Assembly (NCBI RefSeq): GCF_036226365.1
Contig: NZ_CP108462.1
Span: forward strand, 1,116,001 to 1,180,000
Length of the DNA stretch: 64,000 nucleotides
Reading direction: 5' to 3'
Source: Streptomyces sp. NBC_01262
Lineage (GTDB): Bacteria > Actinomycetota > Actinomycetes > Streptomycetales > Streptomycetaceae
Under the pieces are notes generated by a model. It was not told the DNA's origin and did not search any database. It was given only the letters and a program-made list of their open reading frames with translations. Numbering within the stretch: position 1 is the first letter of the stretch; each line of letters starts with the position of its first letter. Positions 6,953-15,004 of the stretch are shown one piece after another. A program made the translations under genes and the position numbers.

Positions 6953-8515
6953 GTGAGCGAAGAGTCCCGGGCCACCATGCTCGCCCGCCTGTCCGACCTG
7001 GAGACCGAGCACGCCAAGGCGATCGCCGGCGGCGGACCGAAGTACGTGGAACGCCACCGGGCGCGCGGCAAGCTGCTCGCGCGGGAGCGGATCGAGCTGC
7101 TGGTCGACGCGGACACCCCGTTCCTGGAGTTGTCGCCGCTCGCGGCGTGGGGCAGCGCGTACCCGGTGGGCGCGTCGATGGTGACCGGCATCGGGGTGAT
7201 CGAGGGCACGGAGTGCGTGATCACGGCCAATGACCCGACGGTGCGCGGCGGGGCCAGCAATCCGTGGACGCTGAAGAAGGCGCTGCGCGCGAACGAGATC
7301 GCTTTTGCCAACCGGCTGCCCGTGGTCAACCTCGTGGAGTCCGGCGGGGCGGATCTGCCGAGCCAGAAGGAGATCTTCATTCCGGGCGGCGCGCTCTTCC
7401 GGGATCTCACCCGGCTGTCGGCGGCCGGAATCCCCACCGTCGCGGTCGTGTTCGGCAATTCGACGGCGGGCGGGGCGTACGTACCGGGGATGTCCGACCA
7501 CGTGATCATGGTCAAGGAGCGCTCCAAGGTCTTCCTGGGCGGCCCGCCGCTGGTGAAGATGGCCACCGGCGAGGAGTCCGACGACGAGTCGCTCGGCGGC
7601 GCCGACATGCACGCGCGGGTCTCCGGCCTCGCCGACTACTTCGCCCTCGACGAGCCGGACGCGCTGCGCCTGGCCCGCCGCGTCGTCGCCCGGCTGAGGT
7701 GGACCAAGCGCGGCCCGGCGCCCGCGGCCTCGTACGATCCGCCGCTGCTGGACGAGGACGGGCTGCTCGACATCGTGCCCGAGGACCTGAGAACCCCCTT
7801 CGACCCGCGCGAGGTCATCGCGCGCATCGCGGACGGCTCGGAGTTCGACGAGTTCAAGCCGCTGTACGGGCCGAGCCTGGCCACCGGATGGGCGCAGGTG
7901 CACGGCTATCCGGTCGGGGTCCTGGCCAATGCGCAGGGGGTGCTGTTCAGCGCCGAGTCGCAGAAGGCCGCGCAGTTCATCCAGCTCGCCAACCAGCGCG
8001 ACATCCCGCTGCTGTTCCTGCACAACACCACCGGCTACATGGTCGGCAGGGAGTACGAGCAGGGCGGGATCATCAAGCACGGCGCGATGATGGTCAACGC
8101 GGTCTCCAACTCCCGCGTCCCGCACATCTCCGTTCTGATGGGCGCGAGTTACGGCGCCGGGCACTACGGCATGTGCGGCCGCGCCTTCGAGCCGCGCTTC
8201 CTGTTCGCCTGGCCCAGCGCCAAGTCGGCCGTCATGGGCCCGGCGCAGCTCGCCGGTGTCCTGTCGATCGTCGCGCGGCAGTCGGCGGAGGCGAGAGGGC
8301 AGGCGTACGACGAGGAGGCGGACGCCGCGCTGCGGGCGATGGTCGAGGAGCAGATCGAGTCCGAGTCGCTGCCGATGTTCCTGTCGGGGCGGCTGTACGA
8401 CGACGGGGTCATCGACCCGCGCGACACCCGTACCGTGCTCGGCCTGTGCCTGTCCGCCGTCCACAGCGCCCCGGTCGAGGGCGCGCGGGGCGGCTTCGGC
8501 GTCTTCCGGATGTGA
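6953..8515 (+). CDS. acyl-CoA carboxylase, carboxyltransferase (beta) subunit
   Basis: A 520-residue carboxyltransferase that moves the carboxyl group from biotin to an acyl-CoA. It resembles methylcrotonyl-CoA carboxylase beta: N-terminal ERHRARGKLLARERIELL, oxyanion-hole segments NSTAGGAYVPGMSDH and GASYGAGHYGMCGRAF, and KERSKVFLGGPPLV. Length fits that group (about 515-540). GTG at 6953 has a GGGGGGA ribosome site. It pairs with the biotin-carrying alpha subunit downstream. The dehydrogenase and hydratase that follow suggest catabolism of a branched or unsaturated acyl-CoA such as those from leucine or terpenoids. No HMG-CoA lyase gene is present, so leucine breakdown is not proven. Confidence 0.88.
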   Translation: MSEESRATMLARLSDLETEHAKAIAGGGPKYVERHRARGKLLARERIELLVDADTPFLELSPLAAWGSAYPVGASMVTGIGVIEGTECVITANDPTVRGGASNPWTLKKALRANEIAFANRLPVVNLVESGGADLPSQKEIFIPGGALFRDLTRLSAAGIPTVAVVFGNSTAGGAYVPGMSDHVIMVKERSKVFLGGPPLVKMATGEESDDESLGGADMHARVSGLADYFALDEPDALRLARRVVARLRWTKRGPAPAASYDPPLLDEDGLLDIVPEDLRTPFDPREVIARIADGSEFDEFKPLYGPSLATGWAQVHGYPVGVLANAQGVLFSAESQKAAQFIQLANQRDIPLLFLHNTTGYMVGREYEQGGIIKHGAMMVNAVSNSRVPHISVLMGASYGAGHYGMCGRAFEPRFLFAWPSAKSAVMGPAQLAGVLSIVARQSAEARGQAYDEEADAALRAMVEEQIESESLPMFLSGRLYDDGVIDPRDTRTVLGLCLSAVHSAPVEGARGGFGVFRM

Positions 8516-8550
8516 CGGACGGGATGTGACGGACCATGAAAGGACCTTCG

Positions 8551-10470
8551 GTGATCTCTGCTGTGCTCGTGGCCAATCGTGGTGAGATCGCGCGCCGCGT
8601 CTTCCGTACCTGCCGCGCGCTGGGCATCGCCACGGTCTCCGTATTCTCCGAGGCCGACGCCGGGGCAGCGCACGTACGGGAGGCCGATACGGGTGTACGC
8701 CTGCCGGGGCCGGGCAGCGCGCCCGCCGACACGTATCTGCGCGCCGACCTGATCGTGAAGGCCGCCCTCGCGGCGGGAGCGGACGCCGTCCACCCCGGCT
8801 ACGGCTTCCTCTCCGAGAACGCGGACTTCGCGCGCGCCGTGACCGCCGCCGGGCTGACCTGGATCGGGCCGGCGGCGGAGGCCATCGAGGCCATGGGGTC
8901 CAAGACGCGCGCCAAGCGGCTGATGGCGGCGGCCGGGGTGCCGGTGCTGGAGGCCGCTCCCGGCGAGTTCCCCGTGCTGGTCAAGGCGGCGGCGGGCGGC
9001 GGCGGGCGCGGCATGCGCGTCGTCCGCGACGCGAGCGCACTCGACGAGGCACTCGCCTCGGCGCGCGCGGAGGCCGCGTCGGCGTTCGGGGACGGCGAGG
9101 TGTTCCTGGAGCCGTATGTGGAGGACGGCCGGCACATCGAGGTGCAGGTGCTCGCCGACGCGCACGGCACCGTCTGGATCCTCGGCGAGCGCGACTGCTC
9201 CGTACAGCGCCGCCACCAGAAGGTCATCGAGGAGACCCCGGCACCCGGCATCGGCGACGACCTGCGGCGCAGGCTCCACGAGGCGGCGGAGGCCGCCGCG
9301 CGGGCGATCGGCTACACGGGCGCGGGCACGGTCGAGTTCCTGGTAACCCCGGACGGGCGCCCGTACTTCCTGGAGATGAACACCCGGCTGCAGGTGGAGC
9401 ATCCGGTCACCGAGTGCGTCTTCGGAGTCGACCTGGTCGCCCTCCAGATCCAGGTCGCGGAGGGCGAGCGGCTGACGGACGGGCCGCCCGCACCCGATGG
9501 TCACGCGGTCGAGGCCCGCCTGTACGCCGAGGATCCCGCGCGGGACTGGCAGCCGCAGACCGGCGTGCTGCACAGGCTGCGGGTCGGCCCGGGGCTGCGC
9601 GTGGACGCCGCGTACGGGGACGGTGACACCGTCGGCCCGCACTACGACCCGATGCTCGCCAAGGTGATCGCCCACGCGCCCACCCGCCCCGAGGCCCTGC
9701 GCCTGCTGGCCCGGGGGCTGGAACGGGCCCATGTCCACGGCCCGGTGACCAACCGCGAGCTGCTGGTACGGGTCCTGCGGCACCCGGACTTCACCGCCGG
9801 CCGGCTGTCCACCGCCTTCCTGGAGCGGGTCGTTCCGGCCCCGGCCGCCCCGGAGTCCGTACGGCTGGCCGCTCTCGCCGCCGCCCTCGCCGATGGCGCC
9901 GGACGGCACCCGCTCGGCGGCTGGCGCAATGTCCCGTCCCAGCCGCAGGGCAAGAGCTACCGCGCCGAGCCGGACGGGACCGTGCACGAGGTCCGCTACC
10001 GCCTGACGCGCGCCGGGCTCACGGCCGAGGGGCACCCTGACGTGGGTCTGCTGCGGGCGGCCCCGGACGCGGTGGTGCTCGAAGTGGCGGGCGTACGGCG
10101 GGCGTTCGAGGTGGCGGCGTACGGGGACCGGGTGCACGTCGACTCGCCGCTCGGGGCGGTGGCGCTCACCGTACTGCCCCGCTTCCCGGCGCCGGAGGTA
10201 CGTACGGAGCCGGGGTCGCTGCTGGCGCCGATGCCCGGCACCGTGGTGCGCCTGGGGTCCGCCAAGGCCGGGGACCGGGTGGAGGCGGGGCAGCCGCTGC
10301 TGTGGCTGGAAGCGATGAAGATGGAGCACCGGGTGGCCGCGCCCGCCGCCGGGGTGCTCGCCGCGTTGCATGCCGAGGTCGGCCGGCAGGTCGAGGTCGG
10401 CGCCGTGCTGGCCGTCGTACAGGAAGTCGTCGAAACCGTCGAAGTCGTCCAGGAAGAGGTGCAGTCATGA
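8551..10470 (+). CDS. acyl-CoA carboxylase alpha subunit (biotin carboxylase + biotin carrier)
   Basis: A 639-residue fused protein: an N-terminal biotin carboxylase (VLVANRGEIARRVFRTCR, GYGFLSENADFA, ATP-grasp KAAAGGGGRGMR, EMNTRLQVEHPVTE) and a C-terminal biotinyl domain with EAMKMEH (biotinylated Lys about 590). It carboxylates biotin with bicarbonate and ATP. I prefer GTG at 8551 because AAAGGA lies seven bases before it; an ATG at 8536 gives five more residues without a good ribosome site. The C-terminal tail after the biotin domain is Val/Glu-rich. The stop overlaps the dehydrogenase start as ATGA. Confidence 0.92.
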   Translation: MISAVLVANRGEIARRVFRTCRALGIATVSVFSEADAGAAHVREADTGVRLPGPGSAPADTYLRADLIVKAALAAGADAVHPGYGFLSENADFARAVTAAGLTWIGPAAEAIEAMGSKTRAKRLMAAAGVPVLEAAPGEFPVLVKAAAGGGGRGMRVVRDASALDEALASARAEAASAFGDGEVFLEPYVEDGRHIEVQVLADAHGTVWILGERDCSVQRRHQKVIEETPAPGIGDDLRRRLHEAAEAAARAIGYTGAGTVEFLVTPDGRPYFLEMNTRLQVEHPVTECVFGVDLVALQIQVAEGERLTDGPPAPDGHAVEARLYAEDPARDWQPQTGVLHRLRVGPGLRVDAAYGDGDTVGPHYDPMLAKVIAHAPTRPEALRLLARGLERAHVHGPVTNRELLVRVLRHPDFTAGRLSTAFLERVVPAPAAPESVRLAALAAALADGAGRHPLGGWRNVPSQPQGKSYRAEPDGTVHEVRYRLTRAGLTAEGHPDVGLLRAAPDAVVLEVAGVRRAFEVAAYGDRVHVDSPLGAVALTVLPRFPAPEVRTEPGSLLAPMPGTVVRLGSAKAGDRVEAGQPLLWLEAMKMEHRVAAPAAGVLAALHAEVGRQVEVGAVLAVVQEVVETVEVVQEEVQS

Positions 10471-11615
10471 CCGCCGGCTTGGAGAACGCCCTGCTGGAGA
10501 CCGAGGAGCGCCGGGCCCTGCGCGAGGCGGTCGGCGAGCTGGGCCGCCGCCACGGGCGGGGCTATGACGCCGAGAAGCTCTGGCAGGAGGCGGGCGCGCT
10601 GGGCTATCTCGGCGTGAACCTGCCGGAGTCGTACGGCGGAGGGGGCGGCGGGCTCACCGAACTGTCCATCGTGCTGGAGGAGTTGGGGACAGCCGGGTGC
10701 CCGCTGCTGCTCATGGTCGTCTCCCCCGCCATCTGCGGCACGGTGATCGCCCGCTTCGGCACGCCGGAGCAGAAGCAGCGCTGGCTGCCCGGCCTCTCCG
10801 ACGGCACCACTCGTATGGCCTTCGGGATCACCGAGCCCGAGGCGGGCTCCAACTCCCACCGGCTCACCACCGTCGCCCGCCGGGACGGCTCAGACTGGCT
10901 GCTCAGCGGCCGCAAGGTCTTCATCTCGGGCGTGGATGTCTGCGACGCCACGCTCATCGTCGGCCGCACCGAGGACGCGCGCACCGGCAAGCTCAAGCCC
11001 TGCCTGTTCATCGTGCCCCGGGAGACCCCCGGCTTCGAGTACCGGCAAATCGACATGGAACTGGCCGCGCCCGAGAAGCAGTTCCAGCTCTTCCTCGACG
11101 ACGTACGGCTCCCCGCCGACGCCCTCGTCGGTGACGAGGACGCCGGGCTGCTGCAGCTCTTCGCCGGGCTCAATCCCGAACGCGTCATGACCGCCGCCTT
11201 CTCCATCGGCATGGGCCGCTACGCCCTGTCCACCGCCGTCGGCTACGCCCGCACCCGCCAGGTCTGGCAGGCCCCCATCGGGTCCCACCAGGCCATCGCC
11301 CATCCCCTCGCCCAGGCCCACATCGAGCTCGAACTCGCCAGGTTGATGATGCGCAAGGCGGCCTTCCTCTACGACTCCGGGGATGATATCGGCGCGGGCG
11401 AAGCCGCCAACATGGCCAAGTACGCCGCGGCCGAGGCCGGGGCCAAGGCCGTCGACCAGGCGGTGCACACGCTCGGCGGCAACGGGCTGACCACCGAGTA
11501 CGGGCTCGCGTCGCTGCTCACCGCGTCCAGGGTGAGCCGGATCGCCCCCGTGAGCCGCGAGATGATCCTCAACTTCGTCTCGCACCACACGCTGGGCCTG
11601 CCCAAGTCGTACTGA
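10467..11615 (+). CDS. acyl-CoA dehydrogenase
   Basis: A 382-residue FAD-dependent acyl-CoA dehydrogenase that makes the 2,3-double bond of an acyl-CoA. FAD/substrate motifs MAFGITEPEAGSNSH and DWLLSGRKVFISG are present, with the C-terminal QAVHTLGGNGLTTEYGL. Glu238 in GLNPERVMTAA sits where isovaleryl-CoA-type dehydrogenases carry their catalytic base, an inference from the motif position. That would fit branched substrates. Its ATG overlaps the carboxylase alpha stop by four bases, so the two are translationally coupled. Confidence 0.9.
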   Translation: MTAGLENALLETEERRALREAVGELGRRHGRGYDAEKLWQEAGALGYLGVNLPESYGGGGGGLTELSIVLEELGTAGCPLLLMVVSPAICGTVIARFGTPEQKQRWLPGLSDGTTRMAFGITEPEAGSNSHRLTTVARRDGSDWLLSGRKVFISGVDVCDATLIVGRTEDARTGKLKPCLFIVPRETPGFEYRQIDMELAAPEKQFQLFLDDVRLPADALVGDEDAGLLQLFAGLNPERVMTAAFSIGMGRYALSTAVGYARTRQVWQAPIGSHQAIAHPLAQAHIELELARLMMRKAAFLYDSGDDIGAGEAANMAKYAAAEAGAKAVDQAVHTLGGNGLTTEYGLASLLTASRVSRIAPVSREMILNFVSHHTLGLPKSY

Positions 11616-11643
11616 CAGAGCACAAGAAGGCCCGAGGAGCTCG

Positions 11644-12375
11644 ATGACACTCGTACCGACCACGCACGACCGGGGTATCACCACGCTCACCCTGGACTCA
11701 CCACACAACCGCAACGCCCTGTCCGCGCAGCTCGTCGCGGAGCTGTCCGAGGAACTGGCCCTGGCCGCCAAGGCACCGGAGGCACGGGCGGTCCTCCTCA
11801 CCCACACCGGCGGCACGTTCTGCGCCGGAGCGGACCTGAAGGATCCCCCCTCGCCCGCCGCCGCCCGACGGCTCGCGGAACTGCTGCGCGGCATCGTCGA
11901 GTTGCCCAAACCCGTCATCGCCCACACCACCGGCCACGTACGGGCCGGCGGCCTCGGGCTGCTGGCCGCCTGCGACATCACCGTCGCCGGGCCCGAGGCC
12001 ACCTTCGCCTTCACCGAGTCCCGACTGGGCCTGGCGCCCGCCGTCATCTCGCTGCCCGTACTCCCCCGCCTCGACCCGCGCGCCGCCGCCCGCTACTACC
12101 TCACCGGCGAGAGGTTCGGCCCCGCCGAGGCCGTCCGGATCGGCCTGGTCACCGCCCCCGACACCGACCTGCCCGGCATCCTGGACGGCCTGCGCGCCGC
12201 GTCACCGCAGGGCCTGGCCGAGTCCAAGCGGCTCACCACGGCAGCCGTACTGCGGGCCTTCGCGCGCGAAACCGACGCGGCCGTCGAGCAGTCCGCCCGT
12301 CTCTTCGCCTCCCCCGAGGCCGCCACCGCCATCCGGGCCCTCCGCGAACGCCGGGACCCGCCATGGGCCTTGTGA
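11644..12375 (+). CDS. enoyl-CoA hydratase/isomerase family protein
   Basis: A 243-residue crotonase-fold protein. LDSPHNRNALSAQL and GTFCAGADLK (oxyanion hole and CoA site) are typical. In the GGG-ELALACD region it reads RAGGLGLLAACD, so the first catalytic glutamate of classical hydratases is a glycine. The second, in FTESRLGLAPA, is retained. It may therefore hydrate, isomerise or lyse a different substrate from classical crotonase. The ATG has a GAGGAG site. It overlaps the TetR gene by 4 or 13 bases depending on the regulator start. Confidence 0.85.
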   Translation: MTLVPTTHDRGITTLTLDSPHNRNALSAQLVAELSEELALAAKAPEARAVLLTHTGGTFCAGADLKDPPSPAAARRLAELLRGIVELPKPVIAHTTGHVRAGGLGLLAACDITVAGPEATFAFTESRLGLAPAVISLPVLPRLDPRAAARYYLTGERFGPAEAVRIGLVTAPDTDLPGILDGLRAASPQGLAESKRLTTAAVLRAFARETDAAVEQSARLFASPEAATAIRALRERRDPPWAL

Positions 12376-12992
12376 CGCCGCGCGCGACCCCCCGCGCCCC
12401 GCAGCAGGACCGCAGCCGCGCCACCCGCCGCCGCCTGCTCGAAGCCGCCGTCTCCTGCCTCGCCGAACACGGCTGGGCCGGCAGCACCGTCTCCGTCGTC
12501 GCCGAGCGCGCGGGCGTCACGCGCGGCGCCGCCCAGCACCACTTCCCCACCCGCGAGGACCTGTTCACCGCCGCCATCGAGCACGTCGCCGACGAATGGC
12601 TGCGCACACTGCGCGAGCGCGCCGACGCCCTCCCCCGCACCGGCGCCCCCCGCACCCGCGCCGTCCTCGACATGCTCGTCGACCTCTACACCGGCCCCCT
12701 CTTCCGCGCCGCCCTCCGCCTCTGGGTCGCCGCCACCGACGAGGACCCCCTCCGCCCCCGCGTCACCGCCCTCGAACTCCGCCTCGGCCGCGAGGCCCAC
12801 CGCCTCGCCATCGAACTGCTCGACGCCGACGAGAGCGCGCCCGGCGTCCGCGAGATCATCCAGGCCACCCTGGACATGGCCCGCGGCCTCGGCCTGGCCA
12901 ACCTGCTCAGCGACGACAGCGCCCGGCGGGCCGGCGTCGTCCGGGAGTGGGCACGGGTGTTGGACCGCAGCTTGGCTCATAGCCACTCTTAA
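12363..12992 (+). CDS. TetR family regulator of the acyl-CoA operon
   Basis: A 209-residue regulator with an N-terminal TetR helix-turn-helix (RRRLLEAAVSCLAEHGWAGSTVSVVAERAGVTRGAAQHHFPTREDLF) and an all-helical ligand-binding C-terminus. It is the last gene of the catabolic operon and overlaps the hydratase. An in-frame GTG at 12372 forms GTGA with the hydratase stop and is a plausible alternative start. It probably represses the operon until an acyl-CoA binds; possible sites are the repeats at 5937-5971 and 6895-6906. Confidence 0.85.
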   Translation: MGLVTPRATPRAPQQDRSRATRRRLLEAAVSCLAEHGWAGSTVSVVAERAGVTRGAAQHHFPTREDLFTAAIEHVADEWLRTLRERADALPRTGAPRTRAVLDMLVDLYTGPLFRAALRLWVAATDEDPLRPRVTALELRLGREAHRLAIELLDADESAPGVREIIQATLDMARGLGLANLLSDDSARRAGVVREWARVLDRSLAHSHS

Positions 12993-13072
12993 GGCCACGC
13001 CCCGGAAAGCTCACTGCGGGATCACTGGCGGCTCATAGCTTTCTCAGGCCGGTCCTCGAAGGTTGCTCATAG
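12975..13072 (+). repeat. three GCTCATAG direct repeats upstream of the ApbE operon
   Basis: GCTCATAG occurs at 12975-12982, 13031-13038 and 13065-13072; the first two copies extend to GGCTCATAGC. The last copy ends 44 bases before the first gene of the flavin/iron-sulfur operon. A related ACTCATAG lies at 16526-16533, at the operon end. The spacing is irregular (56 and 34 bases). They could be regulator half-sites or remnants of duplication. Confidence 0.4.
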
Positions 13073-13116
13073 AACGAAAGAGCGAGCAGGGACAAGCAGG
13101 GAAGGGAGCAGCCGCC

Positions 13117-13476
13117 ATGTCTTGGGGGTCAGGAGGGGCCGCGGACAGTGTCCGCAGAGGCTCGGCACGTACGGGAATGGTGACGGCGGGCGTGGCGCTG
13201 GCGGCGCTGTGCGGGACGTTCGCACTGATCGGGGTCATGCCGGACGACACGGTGTCGGCGAGCGGTTCGGGTTCCGGTAGCAGCGGTTCGAGCGGGACGA
13301 CTTCGTCGAGCGCTTCGAGCTCGCCGAGTGCGTCGAGCTCCTCCGACTCGTCGAGTTCTTCGAGTTCTTCGAGTTCGTCGAGCAGCTCCAGTTCGTCCTC
13401 GTCGTTGCAGGCGGCGAGCAGCAGTCCGACCGCCGCCTCGGACGACTCCGGCGACGCGACCTCGGGGAGTTCCTGA
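13117..13476 (+). CDS. membrane-anchored Ser-rich protein at the head of the ApbE operon
   Basis: A 119-residue protein. Residues about 20-42 (MVTAGVALAALCGTFALIGVM) form one membrane segment or uncleaved signal. Almost all of the rest is low-complexity Ser (about 55 serines), encoded by imperfect TCGAGTTCT-like tandem repeats, ending in DDSGDATSGSS. Its ATG has GGGAG upstream and the stop overlaps apbE as TGATG. In similar Streptomyces operons this slot usually holds an FMN_bind protein with the flavinylation motif DxVSGATxT. Here the FMN_bind domain appears absent and only a vaguely similar SGDATS remains. It could be a minimal flavin carrier, a degenerate partner, or an unrelated wall-spanning linker. 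Confidence 0.65.
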   Translation: MSWGSGGAADSVRRGSARTGMVTAGVALAALCGTFALIGVMPDDTVSASGSGSGSSGSSGTTSSSASSSPSASSSSDSSSSSSSSSSSSSSSSSSSLQAASSSPTAASDDSGDATSGSS

Positions 13477-14426
13477 TGCGCACGACGACGCTGGCATCGG
13501 CGGACTTCCGGGCGCTGGGGTGCCTGGTGCGGCTGGTGGTGACGGATCCGGACCATCTGGACGCGTGCCGGTATCTGCTGGAGCTGGATCTGGCGGAGGT
13601 GGACGAGGCGTGCAGCAGGTTCCGGCCGGACTCGGAGCTGGTGCGGCTGGACGGGGCGGACGGGCGGGCGGTGCCGGTGAGCCCGCTGTTGCTGGAGGCG
13701 CTGGCGGTGGCGCTGCGGGCGGCGGAGCTGACGGGCGGGGATGTGGACCCGACGGTGGGCTCCGCGATGGACGCGCTCGGCTATGACAAGGACTTCGAGC
13801 TGGTGGAGCGGGACGGCAAGCCGCTGCGGCTGGATGTGCGGCCGGTGCCGGGATGGCGCAAGGTGCGGCTGGACCAGGTCTACGGGACGGTGACGATACC
13901 CGCCGGGACGCGGCTGGATCTCGGGGCGACGGCCAAGGCTTGGGCGGCCGACCGGGCGGCGCGGATGCTGGCGGCGGCCTCGGGCTGCGGGGTGCTGGTG
14001 AGCCTGGGCGGTGACACGGCGGTGGCCGGGCCGGCGCCGGAGGGCGGCTGGCGGATCCGGGTGCAGGACATCACCGGCCATCCGGACGAGGCCCCGGTGG
14101 GCCCGCACACGACGGTGGCGATCCTGGACGGCGGTCTGGCGACCTCGGGCACCTCGGCCCGGCGGTGGCGGCGCGGCGGGCAGGAGCTGCACCACATCGT
14201 GGATCCGCGTACCGGGCAGCCGGCCCGGACCCCGTGGCGTACGGTCACGGTCGCGGCGGCGACCTGCGCGGACGCCAACACCGCCAGCACGGCGGCGATG
14301 CTGCGCGGCGCGGCGGCGCATGAGTGGCTGACCGCGCTGGGGCTGCCGGCCCGGCTGGTGGCGGCCGACGGCACGGTACGTACGACGGCGGGCTGGCCCT
14401 CCGAGGAAGCGGAGGCGGCGGCATGA
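13476..14426 (+). CDS. apbE: FAD:protein FMN transferase
   Basis: A 316-residue ApbE protein. ApbE transfers FMN from FAD to Thr/Ser of extracytoplasmic proteins, using magnesium. DLGATAKAWAADRAA matches the DLGGIAKGxAxD motif, LVSLGGD the glycine-rich loop, HHIVDPRTGQPA the HIiDPrTG motif, and ADANTASTAAMLRG the ADxxxTAxxxxG metal site. I see no clear lipobox or signal peptide, so its location relative to the membrane is uncertain. Coupled by TGATG to the Ser-rich gene and by ATGA to the ferric-reductase-like gene. Confidence 0.9.
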   Translation: MRTTTLASADFRALGCLVRLVVTDPDHLDACRYLLELDLAEVDEACSRFRPDSELVRLDGADGRAVPVSPLLLEALAVALRAAELTGGDVDPTVGSAMDALGYDKDFELVERDGKPLRLDVRPVPGWRKVRLDQVYGTVTIPAGTRLDLGATAKAWAADRAARMLAAASGCGVLVSLGGDTAVAGPAPEGGWRIRVQDITGHPDEAPVGPHTTVAILDGGLATSGTSARRWRRGGQELHHIVDPRTGQPARTPWRTVTVAAATCADANTASTAAMLRGAAAHEWLTALGLPARLVAADGTVRTTAGWPSEEAEAAA

Positions 14427-15001
14427 CGCTCTGGTATCTCAACCGTGCGACCGGGGTGGTCAGCCTGGTGCTGTTCACCGCGGTGATGCTGCTCGGTGTC
14501 GCGGTCCATCTGCGCACCAGGCTTCCGGGTCTGCCGCGCTTCGGGACCGTGACCCTGCACCGCAGCGTGTCGCTGATCGCCGTGGTCTTCCTCGGGCTGC
14601 ACATCGTGACGGCGGTCGCCGACAGCTATGTGTCCATCTCGGTCGCCGATGTGGTGGTGCCCTTCGCGGGCTCGTACGAGCCGCTGTGGCTGGGCCTGGG
14701 CACGGTCGCGTTCGACCTGATGCTCGCGGTGGTCGCGACCAGCCTGCTGCGGGCCCGGCTGGGGCACCGCACGTGGCGGGCGGTCCACTGGCTGGCGTAC
14801 GCGTCCTGGCCGCTGGCGGTCGTGCACGGGCTGGGCATCGGCACGGACCTGGCGTCCGGCTGGCTGCTCTGGCTCGGCATCGGCTGTGTCGCGGCGGTGG
14901 CCGCCGCGCTCGTGGCGCGCGTGACGCTCGCGCCCCGGCGGCGCGGGCCCGCCGACCTTCTGCAAACCCCCCGCCCCAGCTCTCGCACGATCGGAGTCTG
15001 A
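14423..15001 (+). CDS. ferric reductase-like transmembrane (heme b) protein
   Basis: A 192-residue membrane protein with about five hydrophobic helices. Histidines in VTLHRSVSL, FLGLHIVTA, RAVHWLAYA and LAVVHGLG lie in pairs on two helices, as in diheme-binding ferric reductase-like domains (FRD/YedZ family). It would carry electrons across the membrane between the cytoplasmic NuoF-like/ferredoxin partners and an outside flavoprotein. The C-terminus is a short, basic cytoplasmic tail. Both neighbours are within four bases, so the genes are co-translated. Confidence 0.82.
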   Translation: MTLWYLNRATGVVSLVLFTAVMLLGVAVHLRTRLPGLPRFGTVTLHRSVSLIAVVFLGLHIVTAVADSYVSISVADVVVPFAGSYEPLWLGLGTVAFDLMLAVVATSLLRARLGHRTWRAVHWLAYASWPLAVVHGLGIGTDLASGWLLWLGIGCVAAVAAALVARVTLAPRRRGPADLLQTPRPSSRTIGV

Positions 15002-15004
15002 CCG

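Noticed and set aside
6774..6956. A 60-codon plus-strand frame between the TIGR03084 and carboxyltransferase genes
   Set aside because: No ribosome site, no recognisable motif, and it covers the probable leader with the 12-bp palindrome.
8164..10371. A 735-codon minus-strand frame over the carboxylase genes
   Set aside because: Antisense shadow of the biotin carboxylase reading frame.
13300..13420. Short tandem repeats considered as a CRISPR array or minisatellite
   Set aside because: They are the codons of a serine tract in a reading frame with a ribosome site; there are no spacers.
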